Source: Thermoproteota archaeon
GTDB taxonomy: Archaea > Thermoproteota > Methanomethylicia > Culexarchaeales > Culexmicrobiaceae
DNA: 6,107 bases
Direction of reading: 5' to 3'
NCBI GenBank assembly: GCA_003649145.1
Contig: QMQZ01000017.1
Coordinates: forward strand, 1-6,107
Of this stretch, positions 1-6,035 are shown one piece after another. Every line of letters begins with the position of its first letter. Positions within the stretch are counted from its first letter, which is position 1. The notes beneath the pieces were generated by a model. That model worked only from the letters and a program-made list of their open reading frames with translations, did no database searches and had not been told where the DNA came from. The position numbers were made by a program, and so were the translations under genes.

Positions 1-186
1 CTCTTTAAGCCTTAAAACTTCAAGTTCAAATTCCGTGTGAAGCTCGTCGACCTCCTCCTCCAAGCGCAGAACTTCTTCAGCAAAAACACGATCATTATAG
101 AGGAGAGACGAGTAGGCGAGGTCGATCATCGTTCTAGAAGTGTCTAATAACCTTAGAAGCAAATTTTCAATTCGCTCTAAGCTCAC
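1..186 (-). CDS. PhoU-domain protein, N-terminal 62 residues (truncated by window edge)
   Basis: Only the first 62 codons are inside the window; the frame is open to the edge. The GTG start overlaps the TGA of the upstream gene in a GTGA tetranucleotide, and a strong Shine-Dalgarno (GAGGTGAT) lies 6 nt upstream inside that gene, so the two are translationally coupled. The protein is predicted all helical and soluble. Its stretch from Met20 (MIDLAYSSLLYND, then EEVLRLEEEVD) matches the upstream protein at about 19 of 31 positions, including MIDLAY and an ExxxD motif (E43-D47) of the kind PhoU domains use to bind metal. I infer a PhoU domain, probably followed by TrkA_C beyond the edge as in its neighbour. 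It is the third gene of the permease operon, probably a second regulatory or accessory subunit. The C-terminal architecture is unseen, so the function is inferred from paralogy alone. Confidence 0.85.
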   Translation of the reverse strand, partial: MSLERIENLLLRLLDTSRTMIDLAYSSLLYNDRVFAEEVLRLEEEVDELHTEFELEVLRLKE

Positions 187-815
187 TCTTCTATCACCTC
201 GCTCCAATCCTTGATTTCTCCCGAAGCAACCTTAGCAAAATCCTCAAGGCAATCAGCTGGACCCTTCACGACAACTACATCTCCAGCCTGGAACTTCTCG
301 AAGTCTTCTGGGTCGATGATAAGCTCTTTACCTCTCCTTATGGCAATCACGTATATTCCAAGTTCAATATCCAAATCCAGCTCCCCAATAGACTTACCAA
401 CCAAGTATGAGTCTTTAGCGATCGTAACTCTCTTGTAGTGGGGCTCAATTTTCTCCAAAACCTCTCTGACAGCTGGGTGTATGCCCAGCTTCCTCAGCAC
501 GACGTGCGTTATATCTGAAACAGCATTTGAAATTTCGTCCATAGCCATAGCAACCTTCACTACGCTTGACATTGCTTCAGCGTCTGCCCTATCTCTAACT
601 GCTATGGCAGCACTCATCCACAACTGGTACAATAGAGAGTCGATTTCCCTTTCCAACTCCAGAACTTCATTAGCCAAATCTTTATCGTTCAGCAAAACAG
701 AGGCGTAGGCTAAGTCGATCATTAAGCCGCAAATGTCCTTCATTTCCTTCAAAACTTCTCTAACAGACATTGGCTTTGCGTGAAATCCAAATTCGTTAGA
801 ATATTTGCGCCTCAT
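183..815 (-). CDS. PhoU-TrkA_C (RCK_C) domain protein, COG3273-like
   Basis: This 210-residue soluble protein has two domains. Residues about 17-105 form a helical PhoU-like domain containing MIDLAYASVLLND (32-44) and an ExxxD motif (E55-D59), then a second helical part around AMDEISNAVSDI. Residues about 128-203 form a TrkA_C/RCK_C ligand-binding domain: KRVTIAKDSYLVGKSIGELDL, then GIYVIAIRRG, then FQAGDVVVVKGP. Proteins of this architecture are known in archaea next to MgtE-like permeases, and here the permease gene ends 63 nt upstream. I infer a cytoplasmic regulator or gating subunit that senses a small ligand or ion. Start choice: ATG at 815 has a GGGGG run upstream, though 14 nt away. 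An in-frame TTG at 836 would add 7 residues but has no well-placed ribosome site, and ATG at 770 would trim 15. The start is therefore uncertain; the family call is firm. Confidence 0.88.
   Translation of the reverse strand: MRRKYSNEFGFHAKPMSVREVLKEMKDICGLMIDLAYASVLLNDKDLANEVLELEREIDSLLYQLWMSAAIAVRDRADAEAMSSVVKVAMAMDEISNAVSDITHVVLRKLGIHPAVREVLEKIEPHYKRVTIAKDSYLVGKSIGELDLDIELGIYVIAIRRGKELIIDPEDFEKFQAGDVVVVKGPADCLEDFAKVASGEIKDWSEVIEE
193..200 (-). promoter_or_regulatory. Shine-Dalgarno for the second PhoU gene
   Basis: The minus strand reads GAGGTGAT, an 8-base complement to the usual archaeal 16S 3' end, 6 nt before the GTG codon. It lies inside the end of the upstream gene. It fixes the GTG at 186 as the start despite the non-ATG codon. 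Confidence 0.75.
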
Positions 816-864
816 ATGAAATCTATGAACCCCCAATACCCATTAACAAATACAACATATGATA

Positions 865-878
865 CTTAAAAATTTAAG
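865..878. repeat. Short AT-rich inverted repeat between permease and PhoU-TrkA_C genes
   Basis: CTTAAA and TTTAAG are perfect inverted arms around a 2-nt AA centre, ending one base past the permease stop. On the minus strand the sequence TTTTTAAGTA could act as an internal TATA-like element about 50-60 nt before the ATG at 815, or as part of a weak terminator. The AT-richness makes chance occurrence likely, so no function is assigned. Confidence 0.3.
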
Positions 879-2096
879 CTAAGTGCTTTTCAATACAACA
901 TCAATAAAGAGGACGATGAGTACCGTCCCGAGGATATCTGCGACCGAGCTCACGAGAGGAATTACAAAATTATCTGGGTCCCAACCCTTTTTGTAAGCGA
1001 AAACTCCAATCGCGAAAGATAGTGCTGAAATTGCCATGGAGCCTAGCAGGCCAACTAATAGGCATAGTGAAATCAATGAAAGTAATTTAACTGGAATTCC
1101 TGTAGCAGCGCAAAGTGCATAGCTGGACAATCCAAATACGATGTGAAGCATGAGAGATGCAAACTGCATACTAGCAACATCGAGGGTTATGTCCTTAAAT
1201 GAGGAGAGATTAGGAGGAATTAAACCTAAAGCGAGCCTAGTCGTAGTTGATGAGCCTACCATAGATCCAAAACCGCCAAGAGCATTTAAGAGAACTGGAT
1301 AGACAACTATTATCTCTGGCCTAGCCTCCAACACATACTTAAAACTAGCCAAGATAACTCCATCAATAACGCCGCCAAAACTAGTTAGCAGTATCGTTGG
1401 AGAAGCCTCCTTTAATGTAGAAGCATAAACCCTCAATTTGAAATCATGCCTAGAAAAGTAAAGCAAGATGAGAAATAGTGCAAGAGAAGGTGACGCAATC
1501 GCTATAATTGAAGCCGGGTAGTATGCCAAAGTTAAATGAACAGTTACTGCATAGCATGCTGCAACAAGGATGTCACTAATGGTTGCCACTACAGGGTACA
1601 CAATAATGTCAGGGTCTAAACCCTTCTTAAAGCTGAGAAAAGCTGTTGAAATTGTAATTGGCATAGATATCATAGTAGCTAATAGGCATGAAGCTAGAGG
1701 AGCAACTATAAAGTATGGCAAATCCCTAGCAGAAGCATGACCAGCCGGCAAATTCACTACAAAAGTAAAAATTCCCATACCTATAGAGTCGATGAAAGTT
1801 AACATGAAAATTGCTCGAAGCAAAGCATAGAAATCAGGAGTATTCTTCGTGAAGCTGACATTTACTTGACCAGTGTGAATCATTGTTCCAAGCTTACCAG
1901 ATAAAACTCCACTAATGTCTCCTCGCAGAGTTAAAATTGAAGGATATAAGGCTATAATCCATGGAAGGGCTATGAATAAGTGACTGAAAGATGAAATTAT
2001 TCTGCCAGAGAACATTCCTCCAATACTAAATGCCAAAGCGATTGCCGACTGAGTAAAAGTCCTCCAAAAGCGTTGGCGCTTAGTATAAAGCCTCAT
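879..2096 (-). CDS. Two-repeat MgtE/SLC41-type divalent cation permease (COG1824-like)
   Basis: This 405-residue integral membrane protein has two homologous halves of about 190-200 residues, each like the MgtE/SLC41 membrane domain, with roughly ten hydrophobic segments in total and a basic N-terminus. The halves align on two motifs. The first is P52-to-T71 (PSILTLRGDISG) against P267-to-T286 (PVLLNALGGFGS), sharing the Pro, the Gly at 59/274, the Thr at 71/286 and Gly at 76/291. The second is KKGLDPDIIVYPVVATISDI (157-176) against KKGWDPDNFVIPLVSSVADI (369-388), the DPD...P...D signature whose acidic residues line the ion path in MgtE. No N-terminal CBS or MgtE_N domain is present, so the bacterial cytoplasmic gate is missing. 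The two PhoU-type genes downstream may supply that control. It probably moves Mg2+ or another divalent cation, but the substrate is not proven. The ATG at 2096 is the natural start, though its ribosome site is weak (GGGG only 2 nt away, GAGGT 16 nt away). Confidence 0.9.
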   Translation of the reverse strand: MRLYTKRQRFWRTFTQSAIALAFSIGGMFSGRIISSFSHLFIALPWIIALYPSILTLRGDISGVLSGKLGTMIHTGQVNVSFTKNTPDFYALLRAIFMLTFIDSIGMGIFTFVVNLPAGHASARDLPYFIVAPLASCLLATMISMPITISTAFLSFKKGLDPDIIVYPVVATISDILVAACYAVTVHLTLAYYPASIIAIASPSLALFLILLYFSRHDFKLRVYASTLKEASPTILLTSFGGVIDGVILASFKYVLEARPEIIVVYPVLLNALGGFGSMVGSSTTTRLALGLIPPNLSSFKDITLDVASMQFASLMLHIVFGLSSYALCAATGIPVKLLSLISLCLLVGLLGSMAISALSFAIGVFAYKKGWDPDNFVIPLVSSVADILGTVLIVLFIDVVLKST

Positions 2097-2150
2097 TGCC
2101 CCATCGCAAATAACCTCACTACACTGTGGCTTTATGGTAAAAGGGCACTA

Positions 2151-2167
2151 CAATATTTAATTTTTCC
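2151..2167 (-). promoter_or_regulatory. Candidate promoter (purine-rich BRE plus TATA-like box) for the permease operon
   Basis: The minus strand reads GGAAAAATTAAATATTG, a purine-rich stretch followed by an AT-rich TATA-like box centred about 60 nt before the permease ATG. With the usual archaeal spacing of about 25 nt, transcription would start near 2130 and give a leader of about 34 nt. This is assigned by pattern and spacing only. Confidence 0.35.
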
Positions 2168-2175
2168 TTATATGA
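2168..2175 (+). promoter_or_regulatory. Candidate TATA box for the peptidase/deacylase operon
   Basis: TTATATGA resembles the archaeal TATA box and would place a start near 2197, giving a leader of about 37 nt before the TTG at 2234. A second candidate, TATTTAT at 2194-2200, would give a leader of only about 12 nt. Both lie in the divergent spacer next to the opposite-strand box. The choice between them cannot be made from sequence alone. Confidence 0.3.
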
Positions 2176-2224
2176 AATTGCTCTCAGCAACACTATTTAT
2201 CAACTTAACCTCATAAGGTGTAAT

Positions 2225-2230
2225 GGTGAG
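2225..2230 (+). promoter_or_regulatory. Shine-Dalgarno-like site for the TTG-started dipeptidase
   Basis: GGTGAG lies 3 nt before the TTG at 2234, and a second AGGTG lies at 2216-2220. No usable ATG or GTG exists nearby in this frame, so these elements support the TTG start. Confidence 0.5.
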
Positions 2231-2233
2231 AAG

Positions 2234-3256
2234 TTGAACGCCAAAGTCAATAGCGACTTATTAGAGGAAGCATTAGAGATCCATAGAGAAAGTGTAATTA
2301 TCGACGCACATTGCGACACAGTGTTATATCTAATTGAAAGACTGGGGAAGCCTGACTGGAAGACTAGAAGCATAATTGAGAGAAGCGAGCAAGGACATGT
2401 AGATATTCCAAGGCTAATTGAGGGAGGAGTAACCTGCCAATTCTTCGCAATATATGTTGATACAATATACAAACCTGAAAAAGCAACAGAACGAGCACTT
2501 GAGCTGATAAGTGCACTATACAATGAAATAGAAAAATCTGATGGAAAAATAGTAGTTGCAAAAAATAGCGAGGACATTTTAAGAGCGAAAAAAGATGGGA
2601 AGATTGCAGCATTAATTTCACTTGAAGGTGGAGAGCCCATCCAGTACAGCCCGCTTCTTTTAAAGGCATTCCGCATGCTAGGCGTAAGGGCAATGTCATT
2701 AACTTGGAATGAACGGAACATGCTCGCAGACGGAGTCTCGGAATCGAGAACTAGAGGTGGATTAACTAGCTTAGGATTAAAAGTTCTTGAAAAAATGCAG
2801 GAACTCGGAATGATAGTAGACGTTTCCCATATTAGCGAAGCTGGATTTTGGGACATAGTCGAAAACTGCAATAAACCAATAATAGCATCCCACTCAAATT
2901 GCAAGAAATTGTGCAATCACCCAAGAAATCTCACAGACGAGCAGTTGAAAGCTATAGCTGAAAAGAATGGAGTTGTAGGAGTGAACTTCTACCCGAAATT
3001 TCTGGTAAAAGGAGGAGAAGCATCGATAGATGATGTAGTGAAGCACATCGACCACATAGTCAACGTAGCTGGAATAAATCACGTTGGACTTGGTTCAGAC
3101 TTCGACGGAATCTCCTCGACGCCAAAAGGGCTTGAAGATGTAAGTAAGCTTCCAAACTTAACGGCAAAACTTCTAGAACATGGTTATTCAAAAAATGAAA
3201 TCAAGAAAATTCTAGGAGAAAACTTCCTAAGAGTCATTAAAGAAGTAGTCGGGTGA
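2234..3256 (+). CDS. Peptidase M19 metallodipeptidase (renal/membrane dipeptidase family)
   Basis: This 340-residue enzyme is predicted to hydrolyse dipeptides with a two-zinc centre. All ligands known from human renal dipeptidase have counterparts at nearly the same spacing: H26 and D28 in IDAHCDTV, bridging E131 in SLEGGEP, H199 in DVSHISEAGF, H220 in IASHSN, R231 in NHPRNL, and D289 in GLGSDFDGI. Family members accept dipeptides whose C-terminal residue is D, as well as L-L pairs. The length fits a single complete TIM-barrel amidohydrolase domain. There is no signal peptide or anchor, so it should be cytoplasmic, unlike the animal enzymes. TTG at 2234 is the only sensible start; an ATG at 2223 is out of frame and stops after four codons. 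It is the first gene of a three-gene operon, 10 nt before a PLP enzyme gene and upstream of a D-aminoacylase, which favours D-residue peptides as substrates. The actual substrate is unknown. Confidence 0.93.
   Translation: MNAKVNSDLLEEALEIHRESVIIDAHCDTVLYLIERLGKPDWKTRSIIERSEQGHVDIPRLIEGGVTCQFFAIYVDTIYKPEKATERALELISALYNEIEKSDGKIVVAKNSEDILRAKKDGKIAALISLEGGEPIQYSPLLLKAFRMLGVRAMSLTWNERNMLADGVSESRTRGGLTSLGLKVLEKMQELGMIVDVSHISEAGFWDIVENCNKPIIASHSNCKKLCNHPRNLTDEQLKAIAEKNGVVGVNFYPKFLVKGGEASIDDVVKHIDHIVNVAGINHVGLGSDFDGISSTPKGLEDVSKLPNLTAKLLEHGYSKNEIKKILGENFLRVIKEVVG
3252..3256 (+). promoter_or_regulatory. Shine-Dalgarno overlapping the dipeptidase stop
   Basis: GGTGA includes the TGA stop of the dipeptidase and sits 10 nt before the ATG at 3267. 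The overlap suggests that ribosomes ending the first gene can restart on the second. Confidence 0.5.
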
Positions 3257-3266
3257 GCAATTAGCC

Positions 3267-4406
3267 ATGGTAAAAGAGCCGGAGTTCACGATAAAATGCA
3301 CGAAATGCGGAGAAGAATTTCCTGACAACTACTGGTACTGGAATTGCAGTAAGTGCGGAGGACCCCTCGATGTTTTAATTGAAATAGCTGAAGCTAAGCG
3401 TGAAGAGCATCTAACAAGTGAAAAAAGCATGTGGAGGTATCAATGGTTCATCCCTGCAAGCATGAAATTCAAGGTAACTCTCGGAGAAGGATGTACTCCA
3501 ATGATTAGGAGAAAGATAGCCAATGTAAATGTTCTCTTGAAGCTTGAATTCTTAAATCCGACCGGTTCATTCAAGGACAGAGGGTCAAGCGTAGCTATTA
3601 CTAGGGCAATAAGCTTACAAGCTAGAAGAGTAATCGAAGATTCGTCTGGAAATGCAGGAGCATCAATATCAGCCTACGCTACCGCAGCAGGGATACAAGC
3701 TAAAATTTACGTTCCAAAAAGCGCACCGAAAGCGAAGAAGGAAATCATTATGACATTTGGAGGACAATTAGTTGAAGCTGAGAGTAGAAGTGAAGCTGCT
3801 AAAAGAGCAGTTAAAGAGCTTTGTAAAGGCGACTACTACATTGGTCACGCATGGAATCCATTCTTCATTGAAGGGATCAAGACAATAGCCTATGAAATAG
3901 CTGAGCAAATGAATTGGAAAACGCCCGATAATATTATTGTCCCAACTGGAAATGGAACTCTTCTGCTTGGATTATACAAGGGGTTTAACGAGTTAATTGA
4001 TGCGGGTTGGATCAATGATATGCCAAGATTAATTGCAGTTCAAGCTGAAGGATGCGCGCCACTCTATGAGGCAATTTACGGGACAAAAGCTGGCAAAGGA
4101 AGATCTAAACTGGCAGATGCAATAAGAGTTCCAAACCCTCCACGAATAAATCAAATGGTAGAGGCAATTAAAAACACTGAGGGCAAAGTTGTGACGGTAA
4201 ATGATAAGGAAATAGCACATGGACTTGAGTGCCTTGTTAAGCTTGGACTGCTTGTCGAGCCGACATCAGCAACAGCAGTATCGGCACTAATGAAGTTGAG
4301 TAGCGTAGGCGAAATTGAAGGGGTAGTGTGCATACCTTTAACTGGATGCGGAGTTAAGATGACAAGTAAATTATTAAGAATTATACATCGCTTAGGTAAT
4401 CGTTAA
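3267..4406 (+). CDS. Threonine-synthase-like PLP enzyme with N-terminal zinc ribbon
   Basis: This 379-residue fold-type II PLP enzyme has a zinc ribbon first (C11, C14, C27, C30), as in many archaeal threonine synthases. The PLP Schiff-base lysine is K103 in NPTGSFKDRG. The Asn loop is SSGNAGAS (127-134), the phosphate-cradle loop is VPTGNGTLLLG (225-235), and the C-terminal LTGCG (358-362) supplies Thr359 near the pyridine nitrogen. Family members catalyse beta/gamma replacement or elimination on O-phosphohomoserine, O-phosphoserine or serine/threonine. The C-terminal motif reads LTGCGVKM rather than the LTGHGLKD common in true threonine synthases, and no other thr genes are present. It lies between a dipeptidase and a D-aminoacylase. 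A role on a released amino acid (dehydratase, ammonia-lyase or racemase-like) is therefore as plausible as threonine synthesis. Cysteate-synthase-like activity is another option. The PLP fold is certain; the reaction is not, so no symbol is given. Confidence 0.9.
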   Translation: MVKEPEFTIKCTKCGEEFPDNYWYWNCSKCGGPLDVLIEIAEAKREEHLTSEKSMWRYQWFIPASMKFKVTLGEGCTPMIRRKIANVNVLLKLEFLNPTGSFKDRGSSVAITRAISLQARRVIEDSSGNAGASISAYATAAGIQAKIYVPKSAPKAKKEIIMTFGGQLVEAESRSEAAKRAVKELCKGDYYIGHAWNPFFIEGIKTIAYEIAEQMNWKTPDNIIVPTGNGTLLLGLYKGFNELIDAGWINDMPRLIAVQAEGCAPLYEAIYGTKAGKGRSKLADAIRVPNPPRINQMVEAIKNTEGKVVTVNDKEIAHGLECLVKLGLLVEPTSATAVSALMKLSSVGEIEGVVCIPLTGCGVKMTSKLLRIIHRLGNR

Positions 4407-4422
4407 AAGGTCAACAGATAAG

Positions 4423-6033
4423 TTGAAAATGGCGATTAAAATGGAATTTGACACTCTCATTATTGGCGGAAAAATCGTCGATGGAACTGGAAACCCCTGG
4501 TTTTATGCAGACATAGGAATTAAAAATGGCAAAATAGTTGCGATGGGAAAGTTGAGAAATGCTGAAGCTGAGCAAATAATAACTGCTGAAGGATTAATTG
4601 TTTGTCCAGGATTCATAGACATACACAGCCACTCAGACTACACGCTACTCGTAAATCCAAAGGCTGAAAGTAAGATTAGGCAAGGAGTGACAACCGAAAT
4701 TGTTGGTAATTGCGGCAGCTCAGCAGCTCCTCTAATTGGTGAAATGAAGGAGAGAGCAGTAGAAATAGCTGAGTTATATGGATTGAAAGTCGACTGGACG
4801 TATGTAGACGAGTACTTGAAGAAGCTTGAAGAAAACGGCGTTGCATTAAATGTTGCTACACTTGTTGGATTTGCAAATATTAGAATAGCAGTTTTGGGCT
4901 ATGAGAATCGAGAGCCCACAAAATATGAGCTTGAAGAAATGAAAGCGCTCGTAGCTAGGTCAATAGATGAAGGAGCAGTAGGGCTTTCTACAGGGCTTCG
5001 ATATGACCCTCAATCCTACGCTAAGACTGAAGAAGTAATCGAAATAGCTAAAGTAGTTGCTGAAAAGGGAGGCATTTACACTTCACACATTAGAGACGAA
5101 GGAGATCGAGGCAGATTAATTGAGGCAATTAAAGAGGCAATTGAAATTGGAGAGAAAGCAGGAATTTCAGTAGAAATATCGCATATCAAAATATTGGCGA
5201 AGCCATTATGGGGCAAGTGCGACGAAATGTTACAATTAATCGAGAACGCAAGAGCTCGAGGAGTTGAAGTGACGGCCGATCAATATCCATACGAAGCAAG
5301 TGGAACATCATTATTGGCATGGATTCCAAAGTGGGCATTTGAAGGAGGAAGAGACAAACTCCTTGAAAGGCTCCTAAATCCTGAAACAAGAGCGAAAATT
5401 AAAGAGGAATTAGCAAGGGTGATGGAATTAAGAGGAGGACCGGAGAGAGCTCTAATATCAAGATTCGAGGCAGACCCAACGCTAGAAGGATTAACGGTTA
5501 AACAAGTAGCTGAGAAATGGAAAATACCCCCTGATGAAGCGGCAATAAAGCTGGTTGAAATAGCAACTAAAGAAAAATCGTCACTTGGAATAATAAACTT
5601 CAATCAAAGCGAAGAAAACATTGTAAAGATAATGAAGAAGCCGTGGGTTATGGTTGCAACTGACGGATACGCCTTAGCACCATACGGGTCACTGGCTAGA
5701 GGAGTGCCACATCCAAGAAGTTATGGAACCTACCCGAGGGTGCTTGGAGTCTATGTTAGACAAATGAAAGTGCTAAGGCTTGAAGAAGCTATAAGGAAAA
5801 TGACGTCATTACCCGCCAGAAAAGTAGGCTTCATGGATAGAGGAATTCTGAGACCTGGATTTTGGGCAGACATAGTGATATTTGATCCAGACAAAATAAT
5901 CGATAAAGCAACGTACTTGGAGCCTAAGCAGTATCCTGAGGGAATAAAGTTCGTACTAGTTAATGGAGAATTAGTGATCGAGGAAGGAGAGCACACAGGA
6001 AAACTTCCAGGAAAAGTATTAAGAAAAAGTTGA
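4423..6033 (+). CDS. N-acyl-D-amino-acid deacylase (D-aminoacylase), amidohydrolase superfamily
   Basis: This 536-residue metal-dependent amidohydrolase should cleave N-acyl-D-amino acids to a free D-amino acid and a carboxylate. A small beta-domain built from both ends (MEFDTLIIGGKIVDGTG; ADIVIFDPDKI and VLVNGELV near the C-terminus) flanks the TIM barrel. Family ligands are visible: H68 and H70 in IDIHSHSD, C97 in VGNCGSS (the cysteine metal ligand typical of D-aminoacylases), H222 in YTSHIRDEG, H254 in EISHIK, and D414 in VATDGYA. DQYPYEASGTS (286-296) and PHPRSYGTYPRVLG (429-442) are further family signatures. It is the third operon gene, 16 nt after the PLP enzyme, with no signal peptide. 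Start: TTG 4423 has a weak AGGT 11 nt upstream; ATG 4429 and ATG 4441 are equally good by codon. ATG 4441 gives the N-terminus closest to the family. Numbering here uses TTG. The acyl and side-chain preferences cannot be read. Confidence 0.93.
   Translation: MKMAIKMEFDTLIIGGKIVDGTGNPWFYADIGIKNGKIVAMGKLRNAEAEQIITAEGLIVCPGFIDIHSHSDYTLLVNPKAESKIRQGVTTEIVGNCGSSAAPLIGEMKERAVEIAELYGLKVDWTYVDEYLKKLEENGVALNVATLVGFANIRIAVLGYENREPTKYELEEMKALVARSIDEGAVGLSTGLRYDPQSYAKTEEVIEIAKVVAEKGGIYTSHIRDEGDRGRLIEAIKEAIEIGEKAGISVEISHIKILAKPLWGKCDEMLQLIENARARGVEVTADQYPYEASGTSLLAWIPKWAFEGGRDKLLERLLNPETRAKIKEELARVMELRGGPERALISRFEADPTLEGLTVKQVAEKWKIPPDEAAIKLVEIATKEKSSLGIINFNQSEENIVKIMKKPWVMVATDGYALAPYGSLARGVPHPRSYGTYPRVLGVYVRQMKVLRLEEAIRKMTSLPARKVGFMDRGILRPGFWADIVIFDPDKIIDKATYLEPKQYPEGIKFVLVNGELVIEEGEHTGKLPGKVLRKS
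6012..6028 (-). terminator. Possible oligo-T terminator for the right-edge gene
   Basis: The minus strand carries T5 (6028-6024) and T4 (6015-6012) just after the stop of the converging gene. Both runs lie inside the 3' end of the deacylase coding region. Archaeal transcription commonly ends at such T runs, so the site is plausible but unproven. Confidence 0.3.
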
Positions 6034-6035
6034 AA

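Noticed and set aside
211..708. Two plus-strand 75-codon frames antisense to the PhoU-TrkA_C gene
   Set aside because: Both are Ser/Thr-rich shadows of a clearly coding minus-strand gene whose two domains span the same bases.
823..843. Minus-strand ATG giving a six-residue peptide upstream of the PhoU-TrkA_C gene
   Set aside because: It is out of frame with the gene, has no ribosome site and stops at once; it only shows that the ATG nearest the promoter side is not the gene start.
2097..2233. Possible tRNA, small RNA or riboswitch in the divergent spacer (for example a Mg2+ sensor before the permease)
   Set aside because: At 137 nt it is AT-rich, with no cloverleaf and no extended pairing that I could find by eye; only promoter-like elements are supported.
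2200..2916. Long minus-strand open frame of 238 codons antisense to the dipeptidase
   Set aside because: The plus-strand frame carries a complete M19 active site; the antisense product is Ser/Leu/Ile-rich with no recognisable motif, typical of a shadow frame.
5280..5603. Minus-strand open frame of 107 codons antisense to the deacylase
   Set aside because: It mirrors a conserved part of the deacylase including DQYPYEASG, and has low-complexity Ser-rich composition without an independent ribosome site.
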